Positions 12,801 to 22,926 of a DNA stretch of 24,374 nt are shown piece after piece; position 1 is the stretch's first letter; every line of letters begins with the position of its first letter. The stretch comes from Elysia marginata (taxonomy: Eukaryota > Mollusca > Gastropoda > Plakobranchidae): the NCBI GenBank assembly GCA_019649035.1, contig BMAT01004307.1:77470-101843 (forward strand), written 5' to 3'. Position numbers and translations under genes: made by a program. The notes under the pieces were generated by a model. That model searched no databases and was not told the DNA's origin. It saw only the letters and a list, made by a program, of their open reading frames with translations.

Positions 12801-15800
12801 ATTTGATGTTTGCTGCGGACGGCAGACGCTGGTTATTGTACACAAGAAAATTAAGCAACTCTTTATAAATTAACAGAATCCCATTTGGAAATAATTATCT
12901 TTTTAGTGGGTATATCAAAAATTCTTTTGTAATTGCTGGTAAATAAATACCAGTGCCCATCTGAAAACTTAATTAGGTCTTGAAAACTTTCCTGCTTTTA
13001 TGTGATAGTTGCTTGAATCTCATATTTTTTATTTTTTTCACGGCAGCTTCTTGAACCTAGTTGTTCATCTCATTGTAAAGAGCCGGGTTGGTGCCTGTGA
13101 CATCATCAGCTTTGTCCTGAACACAGCGGTCCCCACAGGTTAGTGGCTGATTGCGTGTTTAAGATATTTGTCTAAATGATTGGATGAAAGCAGAATTAAT
13201 TTTAATTTACTGTTAAGTCCAAAACTGGACAACTCACATACTTGCTTTATCTGTGCTCAGATGACTGATCTTATCCTTCTTTTTGTGGTGTATACGGACA
13301 ACCCAATTTGTAGATAGTTCAACGTTAAATTCTGTTCCAGTGGGGTTCAAAATATGCTAACTAGACTGTAACTGTTTTGTTGCCTAGGTTGTATAATATC
13401 TGCATTGCAGTATCCCTATTCATCCTTTAGCCTTGATATGAATTCATAGGCGAAACAATTGTTATGGAAGGGTTTCTTCTAAAAAAAAACTAAACACCCC
13501 TCCACCTATCTTGCCCTCAATAAATATCTTACTGCGAATTATGCTGGCTGCAGAAATTGTAAAAAAAAAAATGCTACTCCAATGATGTTTTTATAATAAT
13601 TTGAAAACATGATATGAAAAAGACATGGGCTTTTTTAGCATTATCGCAGTATTTGAGACAATTTAATATCACAAGATTATTAGTTTATTATCAAGCTTTG
13701 TGCAGTGAAAGAGACTTTTCATTTTGCTAATCTATAGACAAAAGAAAGCCCACAAACAAAATCATTCTCAGCAATAGAATACAAGCTTATTCTGTTAGAA
13801 GTAGATATTTCTACTTTTTAATTTTTAAATGCTCAAACAGGTTTAGTAAAAAAAAAATCTTGAAATTTCAGTCAGATTTAGTGACACAAAGCAAAACTGA
13901 AAGCAAATAGTATGCGAACTTTAGATGAAGAATACGTTTTTAAATTGAGTTCAAATTTGGAAACAGCAAACTTTGATGTTCACATCTAAAATATTTTTGT
14001 ACTGATATTTGGACATGTTGATTTCAGAAGACCACAAAGGAGAATTGCCTATAGAAGAAGTCCGTGAAACATGTGCTGAAATTATGGTGGGTAAAACAGA
14101 TTTTATGAAGTCATGTTCATGGAGGAAACCTTCCTTTTTTTTAGATGATTGGTTAAATTGATACCATATGTCCCACAGATTAGTGGAATGTGTAAAATAT
14201 TTAAGATAATTTTTTAAAAGAAATATGATATAAAGGTGGAGCCCGTACTGTAAATCAGGGATGGGTATTATCCAGATTTTTGTTCCTGTTGACCTAGGCT
14301 AGGAATGTTGGTTTTTCTGTTGTACTGAAAGATTGTGAGACAAGCACTCTATTGCAGTGAAGCTACTGCACAAACATATTCACTTCCAGACATCTCCTTT
14401 TCATTTTCTGATAATACATGCAACTGTAAAATTGATAGTCTTTTTGATTTTAATGAAACTGGTTAAACATAAAGAAAGACTGTGGTTGATGCCATAATTT
14501 GTGGATTTTTTTTTTTAGAAATCATAGAATTAAAATTTCTGCTAAGTTATCGTAAGGATTTGCTGCATGTTCAGCTTGGAACTTTAACTTTTGACCTGTT
14601 CTTAAAGTCCTGCGGGTAATGTTGTACTGTGCATTCTGAACTCAGGATTTTTTTTTTCAAATGTAGCGTACAGCCCTGTTTAAAACCTCTGTATTGGATG
14701 CAATTAAATTTATAAATCATTTTGAAACTTTTTGTTCATTCTTGTTACAAATATGTTTCCTAGCTGTACTAATATTGTCTGATTTAAGCTATGACCGCAA
14801 CAGTTAACTGTTAACTGTCAGCCAGTACCGTTCACATCTACATCATAATTATGCACATCATCTTGTCCGTTCTCATGATCCACAGCATATTCTGATGTTT
14901 GAGCTGCAGAGAGGGGTTTTGTCCACAAAGTCTGACATGCGCTCGATAGAAATCCCTCTCCTTGTGGGCCTCGCTTCGCAAACAGATGTTTTGACCAACA
15001 TGCTTCTGTCTGCAGAAGGCAGCAGGCAAGATTTTTACTTCCTTTATACGTTAGCAAGAAGCAAATTTTTGCTTTTCTTTAAATAAGCTCGTACATCAAT
15101 TTCTCTAAATTTCTCTTCTGCAGAACCAAAATTTCTACAATGAGAAATTGAAAGGAAAAAAACCTTTTATCTTCATTGAAAAGAAGTCATCCAAACCAAA
15201 AATAAGCAGATTTAAAAAAAGCAAAAACAAAACTTGCGACACACAAAAACATAAAGAATTATAAATGATTAGAAAACTATCTAACTCAATGGGTAAACTT
15301 TTTTTATATTTCGAAATATTTATTTTTTTTGTTTGTTTACAGGTTGCCGTGGTTACAGAAGCTGTTGACATACACGGCGCTGCATGCAGGTCAGAGTTGT
15401 GCTGCATCCATACTGTCCTCCATCATCTGCAACGCTCAAACACCCACACAGGTACTGGACATGAACATAATCAAAATCCCACATAATCTATTCATTTGTC
15501 TGAATAAGAAAGATTCAGACCTGCCATTCATACAGATTAAATCAGTATTATACTGATTTTTTGCCAAAATATTAGAAAATACTGATTTTCTGATTTTTAT
15601 TACAAAATACTGATTTTTTACTGCCTGGCAATGACTGCCCATGGAGCCAAGTTTTAGGGTTAATTTCCAGTGTTTATCACTTTTTTTAGCAATCTGAAAA
15701 TTGTTAAATTAGTACCTGTATGTACCAAAATGCTTTACATTAGGCCTATTATGGATCATGGTAGTTTTCTAATTCTAACCATCATTTTTTTCCTTTTTTC

Positions 15801-18800
15801 TTTCTAAACAATTGAAATGACGATGGCTACAATAAATTTGAACTGTTCGTGCTTTCACTAAAAAAGTGTCAGAGTCTGTTAGAACCGGTACATGGTCATA
15901 CAGATTTGTTAACCCTGAATACTGATTTTTTAGCTCAATCATACTGATTTTCCATTTTGAGGAGTGGCAGGTCTGACATCCTAGTGTGTGCATGTCTGAG
16001 AGCAACAGTCAATGTATTACACTTAATCTTCCCCGGTGGTCATGTGCCGAAAATAGACCAATCAAAAACATTGGTTTCTTTCATTAACCAGCTCTTACCT
16101 TACATTAAAAATTTAAAGCATGCTTCATTTAACCTTTTTTGCAGGCACCTAAATTGTAATGTTACTTACGAAAAAAGTGTAATAATAAAAATGATATAAA
16201 AAGCGTTACACCCACCCCACACCCCGTACATCGTGTGCTCCAAACATCGAAGTGTTACATGTTTATTATTCCGAGGCTAACAAGCCCTGAGTGGCTCATT
16301 GAGGTGATGGAACGCGGATCCATGTCATTGTAAGTAGGTCACAGAAGTCAATGCAATCGCTTTGTACATCCACACACACAGCATGCAAATGTAGGCCAGG
16401 CTAGGCCTCATAAAAATCTGGTTTGTATCGATACTGATGTTGTTGTGATGATTCTTTAGGGCTGGCTTGTGTTCAGCAGTGTTGACTTGCAGTTTCATTT
16501 CATAAGCCACATGATTGTGTTCTTCTGTGTATTGCTTGCTGTGCTGGTGTTTCTCAGTAGGAGTAGTAATAAGTGCGGTGGCATGGGCAAACCAAACAAG
16601 AAATTGGGCGACACCAGATAGGCCTTCACGGCCCTTTTTTTTTAACTATATAAATGTCTGGGTCTAAAACAGCATGAGGCGTACGATTTGTATACAAACA
16701 GTGACATACCGGAAAGGTTACGGTTCAGGTAATACTGGTTGTGTAAAAGTCTGATGGCCTGACGTGTATTGATCATTTTCAATATATTTACTAACGTATT
16801 GACTTTGTATTGACTGAATAAACATAAATTGAAGTGAATTTTTGAATAAAGGTTGAGATTTCTGTTCATCCAAGCCTTACTGAGATGTTAAGAATTGATA
16901 ATTTGTTACTTAAGTTTGCCCACTACTTGACGCAAGTGTCCAGGAACAATAACTAGGGCCATATGAACATATTTGCAGTGAGCCAGCTTTTGTTGAAGCT
17001 GACTTTACTCTTGCTGGGTCTAGAAACACTTTGATCTAGTTACCCAGTGTCTGGGCTTCAGGACAGTGATTTAAGATTTGCCTGAACTGTAGATTAAACC
17101 TATGACTTGAAGCATGGCAATCAGCCACCTTTCTATTAAACTGATGGAATCACTGTACCCCCCCTGTCCAAAATTTCCAACACAAGTAAATCTTTCTATG
17201 GAGTTGGCCTGTGATAATTATGGAAGTGTCTAAGTGAAACCTCTGACCTCTGATGTGGTAGCCAATCACTTTGCCAATAGAGCTACTGTTAACCTCCTGT
17301 TTAAAATTTCAGTTTTATATATATATTTATGAGTTGTTTTTATTTTTTTTTTGAGTTTATCTGTAGTAATTATTAAATTGTCTGGGGTGGACGGTAATGC
17401 ACTTTTTTCTTTTCTATTTTCTTCTGTGTCACCAGCTGAGCAACTTCTACAGCGTGAAGCAAGGTGTTGAGCAAGGCATCCCCACAGTCCTGCAGCCCAC
17501 TTTACAGCAAGTATTCAATAGACTGGAGGCTCTGGCCTCACCTTCGGTAGAATGCCTGCCGCCACCAGCCAAGTTACCGCGGCTACACCCACAAGCGTCA
17601 TCGCTGCCTGGGGCGCAGCCGGAGCGAGCAAACTTGGCTCAAACATCGGATAAATCTTGCCAGACATCTCCATCCCAGCTTGTAGCCCTGAGGAACCTGG
17701 AGAGAATCACAGCCGCAGAGAAAAGGAAGATCAAGAAGAAGCAAATTTTCTCAAGGTACCATTTTTATTTGTAGCTTTTTCTCCCTTTTTTTTGAAACAA
17801 CTCTTTCAATTGTTCTAATTTTTATGTTTTATGTCATCCGTGATAGTGACCTAGAAGTTGTTATGTAGTTTCACTGTTGAACATAATTATACTTAAAGTT
17901 TTTAGTTTTCTGTTGTAGTAATACAGTGAAGGATATGTGTGCGTCTGAATAGCAGCCAAACAAAAACGATGTGGGCATTGTTTCTAGAATTGTTTTTTTT
18001 TTCTTCTATAACATTTAAAACAGGAAAAAATGCGTTTACAAAAGAACCATTATGTTGAGTTTAGAGCCTACATCAGAACAAAAATAGCATTATTAGATAT
18101 TTACCTCACCATTCTACCCCATCAACTAACCACACAAACTTTTGTCTAGGTACAATTGAGACAAACTGAAAGTGAGCAAATTTTTTCAATGATAGACTTT
18201 GTCAATTTTCTTCCTAGTCGTCTAGTGAAACAGCTCGAGGGCCATCAAGCTTCTCTGGTGCCCTTTCTGTTGACCTCTGACCCGAGGGTGCAGCATTGTG
18301 TGCTGAACCTTGTCCACATGATCGGCTTCTCACCCAGCCTTGGTTCGGCACTGCTGACCAAGCTCGCTGGGGCTGTCGCCAGCATATTTTTTAGTTCCTT
18401 GCACCGGAGAGCTAATATGGAACGATGGAATATCCGCAAGCTTTCAGCCCAAGGCGACTCCAAGGGCGCAGAAGTTGTGGATAAAAAAAGTCAAGGTGAG
18501 AAAAATATTGTTAAACGTTTTCGAAAATGGCAGTAATCTATTTTATATATTCAAAAACTGTTTATTTTTTTCCCATTTCTGCTTCGGTGTTCCCAAAAAA
18601 CGGCTGTTTTTAAACAGAGCTTACTTACTTCGTACTTGCTATAAGTATTGGATAATTTTCCAGATGTGGTACTGAGCTGATATGAAAATCAAACATTTTC
18701 TCAGTAGGGGACACCAGTTAGAGTTGTGTTCTTGGTCTACTTCCAAAATTTTATGCATTGGTTGTCAATTGCTTTTACAATTCTGTTTTCTACAATTTGT

Positions 18801-21800
18801 ACAATTTTATCCTCTGATAGAATATTTTCGAATATGCGTCAGAGACTTTGTGGGATTCAACCCTGAACTTACTTGTTATTTCCAATATTGGGCAGGCCTA
18901 ATTTATTAGGGAAAAGGGCATAGGGGTAACTGTAATTTGTTGAGGTGCTGATGAATTTGATTGTATTGAATTAATTTTGCATTTTATTACAAATTTTGTG
19001 TACTCATTTTGAGGTTAATTTAGCCAGAATTCAATGGCTACATTGAAAACTGTTTAATTTGAATTTTTTAAGAATAGACAAAAACTTCAAATTAACTCAA
19101 CCCCACCTGTAGCGCCCACTGTTGCCTGATTGGACCACAATGCTGTGTATCTATATCGCGCCTGTCATCGCCCGATCGCCATTTCCTTTGTTGTGTAGTC
19201 TTGGTAACTTAATAACCTAGGAAATGAATCCTGCTGGAAATCTTGAGTAAACTTCTTCTTCTTTTAGAGGAGATCTCAATCTTTGAATTTAGAAAAATTT
19301 GTTTTATCAGACTGTGATTTTGGAGGTTTCCATTGTTGATCATTGATTATGGTTTTAGCCTCCCAATAAGTTACATTTAACTGGAAAGACAAGATGAGAT
19401 TTTATATACATGTACTTTATCTATATAATACTTTGCATTAATTTTTGTTTTCTGTTTATAACAGCCAATTCTGCAAGCAGCATAACTCATTTGTGTATGT
19501 CCTGCATAGACCAGCTGAGTAGCCTGCCCTTTACGCGGAGCTTGCTACTGCACTACCTTGTTGATGGAGCAACTTACAAGGTAGGTGGAGTGCTTTTTTA
19601 CTTTGTGCAGTAACTGAATTCTTCGCAGGAAGTGCAGTGTTTGTATTTTCTTGAATCACTTGCCTCGATCAAACATTTTAGCTACAAATATTTTAGATTT
19701 GTAATATTCTGTGACTGAGATAGACTTGTGTTCAGCAAATCTGAAGGCAAGTATCATTTTTCTATAGCTGTTCTTTTTCAGTGGCATCGTGGTTTAGGGG
19801 TAGATACCCGGCTTTCGGACTGAGAGGTTCACGTTTCAAGCCCCTGGTTCTGCAGGTCAGTGTTTTGTCCTTGAGAAAGGCTATTGACATGCAATTTGCT
19901 ATGGGCATTGAAAGATCTTGTCCAAGTGCTAGAGCAATGCTTAAAACTAATAAAAGCACTGCTCCTCTGAGATTTCAGAAGGTAGTTTGGTTGGCACAGG
20001 CCTGTGTGGGAATCCATGTATAGTGCTCAGGCACTATTTAAAAAATGCTTTCTATCTTTCCCTATTTTTTTTGTTTATTTTTAAATTATTATTTAATTTT
20101 TTTTCTTGTCTTATTTACCAGGAGCACTGTCATCTGTTTGGTGGCAAGTGGACATCAAGTCTCTTTGAACCACCTTCATCTTCCTCATCGTCCGCTAATG
20201 CAGAAATTGTGACAGACTCAACTTCTTCGGCGGAGGGCTCTGACAGCAACTCCCTTGTCAATGAAAACCGCCAGCAGGGAAATTCTATTGCGCTGCCGAG
20301 GTTTCATTCAAAAGTCTATCATGGAGGTGTGATCCGCCAGATTGTCAAAGTGGCCAGTTCTCACAAACCGCTTCCGAAAGTAAGCAAAATGTCTTTCTTG
20401 TGTGTTTATGACCAAGCTGAAAACCAAAGGCAAACAGAATATTTTCTAACAATTTTTTCTATAGCCACATTAGAGTCTTGATGTGCCTACCATCGAGAAG
20501 TATATATATGTGACGCAACTTGGTGAAATCAGGCTTATGTCAAACTGGGTCAAACCCAGGAAATGGCTGCTAGAAGTAATAAATTACTATTAGACAAGTC
20601 TACCTTGCTGGCTTATAAATCAAATATCTCAGGTTTTTGTAAAGTTTTGTAAAGTTGTAATGATTTTCTTTCTAATATAAGTACAGATATGAATCTTTCT
20701 CATAACACTAATGACTCCAAATGTCCAAATTTTGACATAAGCCTGATTTCACAATGTTGGATCAGATATATACATTCTTCAGTACATGTATAAGTTTCAT
20801 GTGATGGGAAACGTCTTGAATTTTTAGCTTACAATTTAGCGAACATTGACAGCTGTTTGCATATACTGCTTCCCTGTCAGGTTTTGTTGCAAACCTCGTG
20901 CAAACTGCATACTGTAAAATGATTGATGTAGACAAGTTAACAAGAAATCTTGCAAACAACCATGGAATTGATTATATTTTTATATGTGAAGCGATCAAGT
21001 TTAGTCACACAAAAATAACCCAGGCTTGCTCTGAGCTATCTCTGTTTGATAGGCTGTGGTTTGCTAGGTTCATACAGCTGGGCCCCTTGCTATTATCAAT
21101 CAATTTAGGGCTAAATACCGGCTAAAAATTTTAAAAAATTTTATTAGATACTATTAATAAACCATGGCCAGTCGTGGTTAACTCTTTTAATCACTGAAAA
21201 AGACCGTGTCTTACCCGCTCACGCACGTCGTAAGGTTACAACGCTCTCACTTTTTGGGTTCACGGGGTCAAGTGATTGATCTACAATACTCTCATGTGAA
21301 GAAGTCCTTTGATCCCGCGTGGTGATTTACAACGCTAAATGTACCAGAGTTAAAAGAAAAAAAGCTTTATACATAACGTTTGGGTCATTTTCGTGTCCTT
21401 AGCAGTCATGGTAAGTCAGTTCTCATGATGATCTTGATATCTGGACCTGGCTATATCTATTACCAGAATGTCGTGAGCACCAATGCATTGACTCTAGTGG
21501 AGACCCTGTGGCTGTGTTGTAGAGAGGTTGCCCTGGTAACGCAGTCGCAGCCACCACAGTGGGGAGCCCCTGCCGCGTCTGCTTCAGGGGCTGCCCCGGT
21601 GAAACCAGAACCCATGGACACAGACCTGAGACCGAAGCAGGTGAGAAATACACAAGTGCTCTGATGCCATTTTTGCTTCAAAGAGAAATCAATAAGGNNN
21701 NCCCCCCCCCCCCTCCCGCAAGTATTCACTTCCTCACTATGTCAACATAAAGAGTAGTCATGTGCAAGTCCTTGTTCCCTCGTGCTCGAATTGCCAAACA

Positions 21801-22893
21801 TGAGTAGGGAGGAAGAGAGGAGGCTTAAGGCTTTGGTAAAAACCTATAATAAGGGCAATGTGGCAGAGAGGTTAGCCCGTTGGACTTGAGATCTGGAGGT
21901 TTACGGGTTCAATTCCAAACATGCCATGTTGCAATTGCCTTGGGAAAGCAATTTTACCTTAACTTTTCCCAGTCCACCCACCTGTAAAATGGGTACCCAG
22001 CTACAGGCAATTCTCAAATCTGTGATATGCACCTGCAACATCCTGCATATGGGTTTAAAGTGGCCTTCAAATTAAATGTACTGGTCTGCTGGGGCATTAG
22101 TGGTGCTGCTCTGTGGCAACACAGTTACGCTGAGTAACGAAGCCAAATATCCCGAAACAAAATATGTTTACAAAAAGGTTTCAAGAAATGAAAGCCTCGT
22201 ACTTTAACTTTAAGTTTTAGCCTTACACTTAGTTTTGATTATCTTTATTCAACAAGAACAGTCAACGGTAATATACAAACCACGGTTTGTAAATGTTATG
22301 TTAAAATTTCATGTGTATGTATGATAAAGTCTTTATTTAAAAAATCATTTATTAAGATGTTATTTCAAAATTTATGGATGGTTTTTTTTGGATGTTTTTT
22401 TTTTCCTTTTCACTGTCTCAGAACTGTCTAACGGCAGTTGGTGAGAGCTCTGCACGGACCCTGGGCTGCGTCATCGTGGACATCTTGACGCTTGACTCTC
22501 TGTACAACGATGTCAACTGGCAGGACCCGGACTTCAGGAAGGTTACAACAGAGAGGTTTGCATGTTATTCTTAATCCAGGCATTGCCAAGTTTTTGTGGG
22601 AGAGATCCTTGTATTTCAGAGTGCTGGGAATTTAAAAAACTTCAGTCTCTAAGTCCTGTTTGTTTTGGTTTTTGTTGATATATCCAGCTCATTCAGGAAT
22701 AATTAATGTAATGATATTGAAGAAACTGAAACAACATAAATGTAAACCCTAAATTTCTTAGTTGTGAACTTATCTGCTGTAAGTACTAGGGAATGCAGAA
22801 ATCATTTTGATAAATTAAACAACTTTTCGTTTATCTAGGGTAATTTGTAGAAGGAAAAAGACATTGGGGCATGAAATAATGTATTTATTATTT

Positions 22894-22926
<33 letters not shown>

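Larger units (their letters stand above)
15452..17435 (+). other. INTS5 intron 12
   Basis: 1,984 bp, GTACTG to ACCAG. It holds a 462-bp terminal-inverted-repeat element (15515-15976), a possible SINE head (about 16290-16350) and two minus-strand tRNA-like modules (about 17085-17290). No missing exon is needed: exons 12 and 13 join colinearly with the human protein. Confidence 0.8.
21641..22421 (+). other. INTS5 intron 17
   Basis: 781 bp, GTGAGA to TCTCAG. It holds a 4-base N gap with a poly-C tract, then a complete-looking SINE (21857 to about 22150). Confidence 0.85.

Noticed and set aside
14087-14096. Alternative exon 10 donor GTAAAA at 14091
   Set aside because: It would shift the frame into exon 11; GTGGGT at 14087 keeps phase 0 and homology.
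15452-17435. Possible missing exon between exons 12 and 13
   Set aside because: The junction TPTQ|LSNFYS aligns colinearly with human SPEELSLATQLY without a gap, and no candidate exon with suitable phase was seen.
21861-21916. Functional tRNA gene
   Set aside because: A and B boxes are present, but the arms do not form a clean cloverleaf and a SINE body follows directly.
22895-22925. (TAA)n read as a regulatory or coding repeat
   Set aside because: Deep in intron 18 and linked to a dispersed-repeat tail; an ordinary microsatellite explains it.
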